A DNA stretch of 64,000 nt, taken from positions 83,215 to 147,214 of the forward strand of contig NZ_JADDUE010000013.1 in NCBI RefSeq assembly GCF_016526145.1, given 5' to 3'. The position numbers and the translations under genes were made by a program. The stretch's first letter is position 1. Every line of letters starts with the position of its first letter. Below, piece after piece: positions 51,189 through 59,411 of the stretch. Source of the DNA: Saccharopolyspora galaxeae (GTDB lineage: Bacteria; Actinomycetota; Actinomycetes; Mycobacteriales; Pseudonocardiaceae). Under the pieces are notes generated by a model that was given only the letters and a program-made list of their open reading frames with translations, had not been told where the DNA came from and searched no databases.

Positions 51189-52376
51189 ATGGCGGATGCG
51201 CTCTCCGGGATTCGCGTTCTCGACACGGCGACGCTGTTCGCCGGGCCGCTGGCCGCCACGATGCTCGCCGACTACGGCGCGGAGGTCATCAAGATCGAGC
51301 ACCCGAACGGCGATCCGGTGCGCGGGCACGGCGCGCAGCGCGACGGCGTCGGGTTGTGGTGGAAGATGCTCGGCCGCGGCAAGCAGGCGATGACGCTGTA
51401 CCTCGGTTCCCCGGAGGGGCAGGAGATCTTCCGCCGGATGGTCGCCGACGCCGACGTCGTGATCGAGAACTTCCGTCCCGGAACGCTGGAGCGCTGGGGG
51501 CTCGGCTACGAGGAACTGCGCCGGATCAACCCGGGCATCGTGCTGGCCCGCGTGACCGGTTTCGGGCAGACCGGGCCGTACGCGAAGCGACCGGGCTTCG
51601 GGACGCTGGCCGAGGCGATGAGCGGGTTCGCCGCGATCACCGGCGAGCCGGACGGCCCGCCGACGCTGCCGCCGTTCGGCCTCGCCGACGGGATCGCCGC
51701 ACTGGCCACCTCGTTCGCGGTGCTCACGGCGCTGCGCGCCCGCGAGCACACCGGCAGCGGCCAGGTAGTCGACCTCGCGATCATCGAGCCGATCCTCACC
51801 CTGCTGGGCCCGCAGATCATCGCCTACGACCAGCTCGGCGTCCTGCAGGAACGCACCGGCAACCGCTCCAACAACAACGCGCCGCGCAACACCTACCGGA
51901 CCCGCGACGGCGGCTGGGTCGCGATCTCCACCAGCGCCCAGTCGATCGCCGAACGGGTCGTGCGGCTGGTCGGCAGGCCGGATCTGGCCGAGCAGCCGTG
52001 GTTCGCGAGCGGGGCCGAGCGCGCGCAGCACGCCGACGAGCTCGACGAAGCGGTCGGCTCGTGGATCGCCGAACGCGATCGCGCGGAGGTGATCGAGGCG
52101 TTCGAGCAGGCGCAAGCCGCGATCGCCCCGATCTACACCGCGGCCGACATCGTGCAGGACCCGCAGTACGAAGCGCTCGGCACGATCGCGACGCTGCCCG
52201 ACGACGAGCTCGGGCCGGTGCGGATGCAGAACGTGCTGTTCCGGCTGTCGGAAACCCCGGGTCAGATCAGCTCGACCGGTCCGCCCATCGGCGCGCACAC
52301 CGAGGAAGTGCTCGCACGCTACGACGTCACCGGCGCGGCGCTGGACGAGCTGCGGGACAAGGGCGTGATCCGATGA
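51189..52376 (+). CDS. CaiB/BaiF family CoA-transferase
   Basis: A 395-residue class III CoA transferase, which moves CoA between carboxylates. The family start (LSGIRVLDTATLFAGPLAATMLADYGAEVIKIE; in part FAGPLAATMLADYGAEVIKI) is at residues 5-38, and the catalytic Asp is expected in VVDLAIIEPI near residue 195. ATG 51189 was preferred. It is divergent from the flavoprotein and starts an operon in which each next gene overlaps by four bases: lyase, cyclase, MmgE/PrpD. It would activate a dicarboxylic acid to a CoA ester using succinyl-CoA or another donor. Confidence 0.86.
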   Translation: MADALSGIRVLDTATLFAGPLAATMLADYGAEVIKIEHPNGDPVRGHGAQRDGVGLWWKMLGRGKQAMTLYLGSPEGQEIFRRMVADADVVIENFRPGTLERWGLGYEELRRINPGIVLARVTGFGQTGPYAKRPGFGTLAEAMSGFAAITGEPDGPPTLPPFGLADGIAALATSFAVLTALRAREHTGSGQVVDLAIIEPILTLLGPQIIAYDQLGVLQERTGNRSNNNAPRNTYRTRDGGWVAISTSAQSIAERVVRLVGRPDLAEQPWFASGAERAQHADELDEAVGSWIAERDRAEVIEAFEQAQAAIAPIYTAADIVQDPQYEALGTIATLPDDELGPVRMQNVLFRLSETPGQISSTGPPIGAHTEEVLARYDVTGAALDELRDKGVIR

Positions 52377-53308
52377 GACCCGCGCGCAGCTGGCTCTACG
52401 TGCCGGGTGACCGGCCGGAGCGCATCGGCAAAGCACTCGCCTCGGACGCCGACGAGGTGATCCTCGACCTGGAGGACGCCGTCGCCCCCGCGGCCAAAGA
52501 CGAGGCACGCCGAGCGGTGCTGGCCACACTCGCCGACGGGCACCGCGCGCACGTTCGGATCAACGCCACGGACGGTTCGCAGGGACGGGCCGACGTCGAG
52601 GCGCTGGCGGCCGCTCCGGGCGCGCTCGCGGGCGTGCGGGTGCCCAAGTGCGAGGACCCCGGCGAGCTGGGCCGGGTGGCCGACGCGCTCGGCGTGGCCG
52701 TGCATCCCGTGGTGGAGTCCGCGTTCGGCGTGGAGCACGCATACGCGCTGGCCACCGCGCATCCGCTGGTGGCGGGGATTTCGCTCGGCGAGGCCGACCT
52801 CGCCGCGGACCTGCGGGTTCCCGGCGTCGAGTCGCTCACCTGGCCGCGCTCGCGCATCGTCGTCGCGGCACGTGCGGCCGGGTTGCCGAGCCCGGTGCAG
52901 AGCGCGTGGACAGCCGTCCGCGATCTGGACGGCCTGCGCGCCGACACCGAAGCGGGCCGGAAAGCCGGATTCTTCGGGCGTTCGGTGCTGCATCCGGCGC
53001 AGATTCCCGTGGTGCACGAAGCGTGCGCACCCGATCCGGACGAAGTCGCGCGAGCTCGGTCCCTCGTGGACGCGCTGCGCGTGACCGACGAAGCCGCGTG
53101 GATCGACCACTCCGGACGTTTCGTCGACGCGGCGGTCGTCGAGCAGGCCAGGTGGCTGCTTTCGATCACCGGCGAAGGGACCAGCAGGCGCACCGGCAAC
53201 GACGCCGAATCCGTCCACAAAGTACAGACCGACCAGCGGGACGGGACCGCCCGGCAAGACCGCCACAGCGCCGAACACACGAACAACGACGAAGGGCACG
53301 CCCCATGA
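52373..53308 (+). CDS. HpcH/HpaI-type CoA-ester lyase (citrate lyase beta/citramalyl-CoA lyase-like)
   Basis: A 311-residue aldolase-type TIM-barrel lyase. RSWLYVPGDRPERIGKAL is the usual start; DEVILDLEDAVAP (near residue 28), the Glu in VVESAFGVEHA (near 118) and SLGEADLAADL (near 138) hold Mg2+ and the CoA ester. The reaction is a retro-Claisen cleavage of a 3-hydroxyacyl-CoA such as malyl-, citramalyl- or methylmalyl-CoA. The last about 45 residues are polar and low-complexity and not part of the domain. ATGA overlap with the transferase. It should act on the product of the CoA-transferase. Confidence 0.84.
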   Translation: MRPARSWLYVPGDRPERIGKALASDADEVILDLEDAVAPAAKDEARRAVLATLADGHRAHVRINATDGSQGRADVEALAAAPGALAGVRVPKCEDPGELGRVADALGVAVHPVVESAFGVEHAYALATAHPLVAGISLGEADLAADLRVPGVESLTWPRSRIVVAARAAGLPSPVQSAWTAVRDLDGLRADTEAGRKAGFFGRSVLHPAQIPVVHEACAPDPDEVARARSLVDALRVTDEAAWIDHSGRFVDAAVVEQARWLLSITGEGTSRRTGNDAESVHKVQTDQRDGTARQDRHSAEHTNNDEGHAP

Positions 53309-54126
53309 CGACCACCGAGGACCCGCTGCTGGCGGCGATCGCGGGCGGAGTCCGGCTGATCGAGCTCGGCCAGCCGTTCTTCACCGGGATGCCGTGCTCA
53401 CCGAACCATCCCGGGTTCCGGATGACGCTCAACCGCCGCCACGGCGACATGCGGCGGGCCGACGGCGGCTCCGCGGCCAACGAGATCATCGTCACCGGCG
53501 GGCACGTCGGCACCCACATCGACGCGCTCTCGCACGTGAGCCATCGCGGTGAGCTGCACGGCGGGATCGACGCGGCCGAAGCCCAGCAGGGCGGCGCGTT
53601 CTCCGCGCACGGAGCCGAGAACCTGCCGGGCCTGCTGCGGCGCGGCGTGCTGCTCGACGTCGCCGCCGTGCACGACGTCCCGACGCTGCCGGCCGGATAT
53701 GGCGTCACCGCCGAGGATTTGGCGACGGCCGCGCGGCGCGCGGACGTCGAGCCGGCCGGAGGCGACGTCGCGCTGATCCGCACCGGCTGGGCGCGCAACT
53801 TCACCGACCAGACCGCTTACCTGGGCAAGGAAACGGGAGTTCCCGGGGCGACGGAACAGGCGGCGCAGTGGCTCGCCGCACGCGGGATCGTCGCCACCGG
53901 CGCAGACACCACCGCCTACGAGCAGATCCCCGCGGGTGCCGGGCACTCGCTGCTTCCGGTGCACCGGGTTCTGCTGGTGGAGTCCGGGATCTTCATCATG
54001 GAGCACCTGAACCTCGAATCCCTCGCAGAGCAGGGCATCGCGGAGTTCGCGTTCCTGCTCGCTCCGCTGCGCATCACCGGCGGCACCGGCTCGCCCATCC
54101 GCCCGCTGGCGGCGGTGAGCGCATGA
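53305..54126 (+). CDS. Cyclase family protein (kynurenine formamidase-like)
   Basis: A 273-residue metal-dependent hydrolase of the cyclase family. The active-site motif GGHVGTHIDALSH is near residues 55-67 (HxGTHxD), with further ligands expected in the ALIRTGWARNF and LLPVHRVLLVE regions. The family cleaves amides, isatin-type rings and lactam/lactone substrates. It overlaps its neighbours by ATGA on both sides. In this pathway it may open a ring or remove an N-formyl or amide group before CoA activation. Confidence 0.8.
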   Translation: MTTTEDPLLAAIAGGVRLIELGQPFFTGMPCSPNHPGFRMTLNRRHGDMRRADGGSAANEIIVTGGHVGTHIDALSHVSHRGELHGGIDAAEAQQGGAFSAHGAENLPGLLRRGVLLDVAAVHDVPTLPAGYGVTAEDLATAARRADVEPAGGDVALIRTGWARNFTDQTAYLGKETGVPGATEQAAQWLAARGIVATGADTTAYEQIPAGAGHSLLPVHRVLLVESGIFIMEHLNLESLAEQGIAEFAFLLAPLRITGGTGSPIRPLAAVSA

Positions 54127-55520
54127 CGACGCCGGTTCAGCGCCTCGCCGAGTTCGCGGCCTCGGTGCGCGCGCGAGGACTTCCCGAGCGGCTGCGCGAC
54201 GACTCCGCCCGCAGGGTGCTGGACGTGCTGGGCAACAGCCTCGCCGCCACCTCCGAAGCACCGGCGGCCGCGGTCGGAACGCTGGTCCGTGAGTGGGGCG
54301 GGCAGGGCCGCGCGAGTGCGATCGGCGGCGGGCGGCTGCCGGAGCCGAGCGCCGCGCTGCTGAACGGAACGCTGGCGCACTCGCTCGACTTCGACGACAC
54401 CCACCTGCCGTCGGTGCTGCACCCTTCCGCGTCGGTCGTTCCCGCCGCGCTGGCCGTCGCCGAGTCGCGCGGGGCGAGCGGAGCGCAGCTGCTCGACGCC
54501 GTCGGCGTCGGTGTCGAGATCACCGTCCGGGTCGGAATGGCGGGCTACGACCGGGAATTGGGCAACTCGGTGTTCTTCGAGCGGGGACTGCACGCCACCG
54601 CCATCTGCGGCGCGCTCGGTGGCGCCGCGGCCGCCGCGATGTTGTCCGATGTGGACGCAGAGGGCATCGCGGACGCGCTCGGCGTCGCGGCCAGCATGGG
54701 TTCCGGGCTACTGGAGGCGAACCGCACCGGCGGCACGGTCAAACGGGTGCACTGCGGCTGGGCCGCGCATTCGGCGGTGACCGCAGCGGGCCTCGCACGC
54801 ACCGGGATCACCGGTCCGCCGACCGTGCTGGAAGGCAGGTTCGGCCTGCTGCAAGCCTTCTGCGGCGACCAGGCCGACCTCGACGCGCTGCTCGACGGAC
54901 TCGGCGAGCACTGGGAAATGCCCGGCATCTTCTTCAAACCGTATCCCTGCAATCACTTCACCCACGCCGGAGTCGACGCCGCGCTGCGGTTGCGGGCGCG
55001 GGGCGTGGCGCCGGACGAGATCGAAAGCATCGAATTGGGCGCGCCGACCGCGGTCCTGCGCACCATCGGCGAACCGCGCGAGGAGAAAACCGCCCCGAAA
55101 TCCGGCTACCACGCCGCTTTCTCCGGCCCCTACACCGTTGCGGCGGCGTTGCTCGGCGGCGGCGGGCTAGGGCTTTTCCACGAGGACTTCACCGACGCCG
55201 CGGCCGCCGATCCGGAACGACTCGCGCTCGCCGCGAAGGTCACCTGCGTCCCCGACGCGGAGTGCGACGAGATCTTCCCGCACCAATTCCCGGCGGTGCT
55301 GCGCGCACGGCTGCGCGACGGAACCGAACTCACCGAGCGCGTCACGCACAACCGCGGTGGCGACGGCAATCCGCTCTCGGCGGAAGAACTCGCCACGAAG
55401 TTCCGCCGCAACGCCGCCCGCGCGGTCACCGGCCGGCGCGCCGAGCGGATCACCGAACTCACCTACGGCCTGGCCGACCTGCCCGCGGTCAGCACGCTCA
55501 CCGACCAGCTCACCGACTGA
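54123..55520 (+). CDS. MmgE/PrpD family protein
   Basis: A 465-residue protein of the family that contains 2-methylcitrate dehydratase, cis-aconitate decarboxylase and iminodisuccinate epimerase. Hallmarks are NGTLAHSLDFDDTH (near residue 84), GFGLG-like MGSGLLEANRTGG (in part), and KPYPCNHFTHAGVDAAL (near 275). Acid/base residues His-Asp in the first segment are kept. It would dehydrate, hydrate or isomerise a hydroxy- or amino-di/tricarboxylate. ATGA overlap with the cyclase. It precedes an MFS importer by 18 bases. Confidence 0.83.
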   Translation: MTTPVQRLAEFAASVRARGLPERLRDDSARRVLDVLGNSLAATSEAPAAAVGTLVREWGGQGRASAIGGGRLPEPSAALLNGTLAHSLDFDDTHLPSVLHPSASVVPAALAVAESRGASGAQLLDAVGVGVEITVRVGMAGYDRELGNSVFFERGLHATAICGALGGAAAAAMLSDVDAEGIADALGVAASMGSGLLEANRTGGTVKRVHCGWAAHSAVTAAGLARTGITGPPTVLEGRFGLLQAFCGDQADLDALLDGLGEHWEMPGIFFKPYPCNHFTHAGVDAALRLRARGVAPDEIESIELGAPTAVLRTIGEPREEKTAPKSGYHAAFSGPYTVAAALLGGGGLGLFHEDFTDAAAADPERLALAAKVTCVPDAECDEIFPHQFPAVLRARLRDGTELTERVTHNRGGDGNPLSAEELATKFRRNAARAVTGRRAERITELTYGLADLPAVSTLTDQLTD

Positions 55521-55538
55521 CGACCGAGGGACGACAAC

Positions 55539-56834
55539 ATGCCCACCACCCGTTTTCGCTGGATCACGATCGGACTGGTCGTCTCGCTGATCGTCATCAA
55601 CTACATCGACCGCAGCGCGGTGTCGTTCGCGGTCCGCCCGCTGCAGGACGAGTTCGGCATCAGCACCACCCAGTACGGCGCGATCTCCAGCGCGTTCGCG
55701 GTCGGGTACATGGTGTTCACGTTCCTGTCGGGGTTCCTGGTGGACCGGTTCGGCCCGCGCCGCGTGCTGCTGACGGCCATCGTGCTGTTCTCGCTGGCCA
55801 CCGCGCTGATCCCGCTGGCGGGCGGGTTCGCCGGACTGCTGCTGATCCGCATGGTCCTCGGCGTCGGCGAGGCGCCCGCGCTGCCCGGCGCGACCAGGTT
55901 GGTCAGCAGCTGGCTCCCGCCGCGCGAGCAGGGCCTCGCCCTGTCCCTGATCGGCGGGGTCGCGGTGTCCGGCAGCCTGCTGATCGGCGGTCCGCTGCTG
56001 ACGCAGCTGATCGGCCTGACCGGCTGGCGCGGCATGTTCTGGGTGATGGGCTGCGTCGGCGTGGTATGGGCGTTGCTCGCCTTCTGGCTGCTGCGCAACA
56101 CTCCCGGCCAGAGCCCGTACGCAGGTGACCGCGAACGCGCCCACATCGCCGGCGGGCGGGGCAACACCTCCGACGCACTCCCGCGCGTTGCGAACCAGGG
56201 CGGCCTGCTGGCGAACTGGAACCTCTGGCTCGTCGCTATCGGCTTCTTCTCCTGGGGCTTCATGTTCTGGGGCTTCATGTTCTGGCTGCCCGAGTACTTC
56301 CAGCGCACGCACGGGCTGAGCATCGAAAGCGTCGGCGCCTTCTCCATCGCGCCGTGGGCGGCCGGTGTGCTCGGCGCGCTGCTGGGCGGCGTGCTGGTCG
56401 ACCGCCGCTACGCGCGCACCGGCAACCCCCGCACCCGCTTGACGATCATCGGCTGCGCGATGCTGGCCGCGGGCGCCGCGCTGATCCCCGTGCTGACCAC
56501 CTCGAGCCTGACCGTCGCGCTGATCTTCATCTCGATCGGCGTCGGCTGCGGCTTCATCACCGCAGGCATCTGGTTCGTCGCCGCCATCGACGCCGCGCCC
56601 GGCCGACCGGCCAGCGCGGCCGGGTTCGTCGACGCGGCGTTCGCCCTCGCGGGCATCATCGCGCCGTCCATCATGGGCTTCGTCGTCGACCGCACCGGCA
56701 CGTTCACCAGCGGATTCGTCCTGATGAGCTGCCTGGCTGCGGCAAGCGCGCTGTTGTTGCTGCTCACCGGCACGAACCCGCGCCAGGCGGCGGCCACCGC
56801 CCCGGCACCGTCCAACGCGGCATCCGGGGACTGA
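55539..56834 (+). CDS. MFS transporter, anion:cation symporter (ACS) type
   Basis: A 431-residue transporter with 12 helices. The ACS family pattern is seen: NYIDRSAVSFAVRPLQDEFG near residue 22, the loop 2/3 motif GFLVDRFGPRRVLL and VGEAPALPGATRLVSSWLP at helix 4. The family imports carboxylates and sugar acids by H+ symport. As last gene of the CoA-transferase operon it probably takes up the substrate, which supports an organic acid. Confidence 0.86.
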   Translation: MPTTRFRWITIGLVVSLIVINYIDRSAVSFAVRPLQDEFGISTTQYGAISSAFAVGYMVFTFLSGFLVDRFGPRRVLLTAIVLFSLATALIPLAGGFAGLLLIRMVLGVGEAPALPGATRLVSSWLPPREQGLALSLIGGVAVSGSLLIGGPLLTQLIGLTGWRGMFWVMGCVGVVWALLAFWLLRNTPGQSPYAGDRERAHIAGGRGNTSDALPRVANQGGLLANWNLWLVAIGFFSWGFMFWGFMFWLPEYFQRTHGLSIESVGAFSIAPWAAGVLGALLGGVLVDRRYARTGNPRTRLTIIGCAMLAAGAALIPVLTTSSLTVALIFISIGVGCGFITAGIWFVAAIDAAPGRPASAAGFVDAAFALAGIIAPSIMGFVVDRTGTFTSGFVLMSCLAAASALLLLLTGTNPRQAAATAPAPSNAASGD

Positions 56835-57047
56835 GGAGTGTTCGGGAAGCGGTTCGCGTAGGTGGTCGGGCAGCGGAACCCCGGGCGGCTGACGGCTCCG
56901 GGATCTCCTCCTGACGTAGTGCCGCTGTCCTCGCCAGAAGACGCCCGAGAACCCCGCCGGTGGTCGGGCCGAGTCCTCGGGCACCGCAAGCGGCCGACGC
57001 CGCCTCCTCAACAGAACCTAGCCGGCAGCATCCCCGCGGTTCCCGGC
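56835..57047. other. Convergent intergenic region
   Basis: A 213-base gap between the MFS transporter and the MBL-fold gene. GCCCGAG (56943-56949) and CTCGGGC (56976-56982) form a 7-bp inverted repeat with a 26-base loop that may act as a terminator. Nothing else is recognisable. Confidence 0.35.
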
Positions 57048-57677
57048 TCAGTAGCCGCGCGCGACCCACTCGTCGAAGTGCTCTCTGACCTCGCCGATGG
57101 TCGTGCTCGCGCCGTGCCCGGGGTGCACGCGGGTCCGTTCCGGCAGCGGCAGCAGCCGGTCCCGGATCGAGGCGGTGATCGCCCCGAAGTCGGAGAACGA
57201 CCGGCCGGTGGCGCCCGGACCGCCCGCGAACAACGTGTCCCCGGTGAACACCACACCCAGGTCCGGGCAGTACAGGCAGACCGAACCGGGCGAATGTCCC
57301 GGTGTGTGGAGGACTTGCAACGCCGCCCGCCCCACGCCGAGCTGCTGGCGGTCGGCGAGCCGGTGATCGGGGACCTGGTAGGGGTGGGTCAGCCGCCAGA
57401 CCGGAAGATCGTGCGGGTGCAGGAAAACCGCCGCTCCGACGGCCTCGGCGAGGTCCGGTGCGCAACGAACGTGATCATCGTGGGCGTGCGTGGCCAGCAC
57501 CGCGCGCACCGCGCGGTCCGCCACCAGCTCACGGATCCGGTCGACGTCGTGCGGGGCATCGATGACCACGCATTCGCGCTCGTCGCCGACGACCCACGCG
57601 TTGTTGCTGACCTCGTGGATCTCCCCGTCCAGGCAGAACTTCCCGGTCGTCGTGGTGTGGTCGATGCGCACGCCCAT
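57048..57677 (-). CDS. MBL-fold metallo-hydrolase associated with MscR
   Basis: A 209-residue glyoxalase II-like metallo-beta-lactamase-fold hydrolase. Metal ligands are in the THAHDDHV motif (near residue 62), HTPGHSPGSV (near 123) and the later HPGHGAST. It starts one base inside the mscR stop (TGATG), so the pair is translationally coupled. In actinobacteria this MscR-MBL pair is widely seen; the hydrolase is thought to act on the S-formylmycothiol product to release formate and mycothiol, although spontaneous hydrolysis and other roles have been considered. Confidence 0.82.
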   Translation of the reverse strand: MGVRIDHTTTTGKFCLDGEIHEVSNNAWVVGDERECVVIDAPHDVDRIRELVADRAVRAVLATHAHDDHVRCAPDLAEAVGAAVFLHPHDLPVWRLTHPYQVPDHRLADRQQLGVGRAALQVLHTPGHSPGSVCLYCPDLGVVFTGDTLFAGGPGATGRSFSDFGAITASIRDRLLPLPERTRVHPGHGASTTIGEVREHFDEWVARGY

Positions 57678-58759
57678 CAGAACGTGACCACCGAACGCAG
57701 CACCTCGCCGCGGTGCATCTTCTCGAACGCCGACTCCACGTCGTCGAGCCCGATCCGCTCGGTGACGAACCGCTCCAGCGGCAGCCTGCCCTGCTCGTGC
57801 AACTCCGCGAGCATCGGGAAGTCCCGTTCCGGCAGGCAGTCCCCGTACCAGCTCGACTTCAGCGCCCCGCCGCGGGCGAACACGTCCAGCAGCGGCAGTT
57901 CCAGCCGCATCTCCGGGGAAGGCACGCCGACCAGCACGACCGTGCCCGCGAGGTCGCGCGCGTAGAAGGCTTGAGTGTAGGTCTGCGGCACTCCGACCGC
58001 GTCCACTACGACGTCGGCACCGTTGCCGCCGGTGAGTTCCCGGATGGCTTCCACGGTGTCGGACTCCGCTGCGTTGACGGTGTGCGTCGCGCCGAACTCG
58101 CGCGCCCAGTCCAGCTTCACCGGGTCCTTGTCCACCGCGATGATCCGGCGAGCACCCGCCATCGCAGCCCCGGCGATCGAGCCGTCGCCGACGCCGCCGC
58201 AGCCGATCACCGCCACCGAATCACCGGGCCCGGCGTTTCCGGTGTTGACCGCCGCACCGATCCCGGCCATCACTCCGCAGCCCAGCAAACCCACCACCGC
58301 GGGCTCCGCCGACGGCGCGACCTTGGTGCACTGTCCGGAGTGGACGAGCGTCCGCTCGGCGAACCCGCCGATTCCCAGCGCGGGCGAAAGGGGCGTGCCG
58401 TCGGCGAGCGTCATGGGCGCAGCCGCGTTGTGCGTGTCGAAGCAGTACTGCGGACGGCCTCTGCGGCAAGCCCGGCAGACACCGCACACCGCGCGCCAGT
58501 TGAGCACGACGAAGTCGCCGGGCGCCAAGTCCCGCACGCCGTCGCCGACCGAGTCGACGACGCCCGCGACCTCGTGCCCGAGCAGGAACGGGAATTCGTC
58601 GTTGATGCCGCCTTCGCGGTAATGCAGGTCGGTGTGGCAGACCCCGCACGCCTGCACGCGCACGACGGCCTCACCGGGTCCTGGATCGGGGACATGGATC
58701 GTGGTGACTTCGACCGGCTTGCCCTTCCCGGTCGCCACAACGCCACGCACTTCGGTCAC
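57677..58759 (-). CDS. mscR: S-(hydroxymethyl)mycothiol dehydrogenase
   Basis: A 360-residue class III-like alcohol dehydrogenase that oxidises the formaldehyde-mycothiol adduct. The catalytic zinc ligands are Cys in GVCHTDLHY, His-Glu in LLGHEVAG and Cys in LLGCGVMAG; the structural zinc is held by [15 protein letters not shown] (near residue 90). The NAD motif is [10 protein letters not shown] (near 188). GTG 58759 follows TTGGAG with 6-base spacing; a TTG at 58771 is a poorer alternative. It lies downstream of the sarcosine oxidase genes (64-base gap), where it would remove formaldehyde released by sarcosine demethylation without folate. Confidence 0.9.
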   Translation of the reverse strand: MTEVRGVVATGKGKPVEVTTIHVPDPGPGEAVVRVQACGVCHTDLHYREGGINDEFPFLLGHEVAGVVDSVGDGVRDLAPGDFVVLNWRAVCGVCRACRRGRPQYCFDTHNAAAPMTLADGTPLSPALGIGGFAERTLVHSGQCTKVAPSAEPAVVGLLGCGVMAGIGAAVNTGNAGPGDSVAVIGCGGVGDGSIAGAAMAGARRIIAVDKDPVKLDWAREFGATHTVNAAESDTVEAIRELTGGNGADVVVDAVGVPQTYTQAFYARDLAGTVVLVGVPSPEMRLELPLLDVFARGGALKSSWYGDCLPERDFPMLAELHEQGRLPLERFVTERIGLDDVESAFEKMHRGEVLRSVVTF

Positions 58760-58823
58760 GACAATCTCCAATTCGGGGTCGACCGGTTCGGTCCTTATCG
58801 GGCAGTCCTTGGCGGCTCGTTGT

Positions 58824-59411
58824 TCACCCGACGTACTCGGCGGCCGCGTCGATCAGCCAGTCGGTGACGTACCGGGCGAACGAGGCGCGCACGATCAGCC
58901 AGTAGCTCGGCGGCTGCACGTCCCGGCACACCAGGATCACTCCGGCGCGCGCCAGCAACGTCTGCGCGCAACGGTCCGGCCCGAAGCTGCGCGGATGCAG
59001 GTCGAGCGCGCATCCCTTGTTCAGCACTTCGCGGGCGCTCGGCCCGGACACTTCGATGATCGTCCGGTTCGCCGAGACGTCGACCACCGCTCCGTGCTCG
59101 TCGCCCAGCGCCGTGCTCAAGGTGTCCTGCATGGACTCGGCGGTGCCTTCGCGGCCCAGCAGCAACCATTCGTCCGGTCCCAGCCAGAGCACCAGCAGGT
59201 CACCGGTCCGAACCACGCTGCCCGGCAAGTTCGGCAGCATCGCACCGATCGCGGTGCCGATCCGCCCGCCCGCGAGGCCTTTCGGGTCCACGCGCAGATC
59301 GACCTGCGCGGTGAACGGGATCTCGGCGATGCGGACCGCGTCCGGCGCGGAATGCCGGGCGAGCGTACCCGCACGGGCGGACAACGGGGATTCGCCGTAG
59401 GGCTCAGCCAT
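58824..59411 (-). CDS. soxG: Sarcosine oxidase gamma subunit
   Basis: A 195-residue subunit of heterotetrameric sarcosine oxidase. The folded GcvT-like core and the family segments [14 protein letters not shown] (near residue 90) and [14 protein letters not shown] (near 120) identify it. It has no active site of its own and is thought to stabilise the complex. Its ATG overlaps the end of soxA by eight bases. Confidence 0.9.
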   Translation of the reverse strand: MAEPYGESPLSARAGTLARHSAPDAVRIAEIPFTAQVDLRVDPKGLAGGRIGTAIGAMLPNLPGSVVRTGDLLVLWLGPDEWLLLGREGTAESMQDTLSTALGDEHGAVVDVSANRTIIEVSGPSAREVLNKGCALDLHPRSFGPDRCAQTLLARAGVILVCRDVQPPSYWLIVRASFARYVTDWLIDAAAEYVG

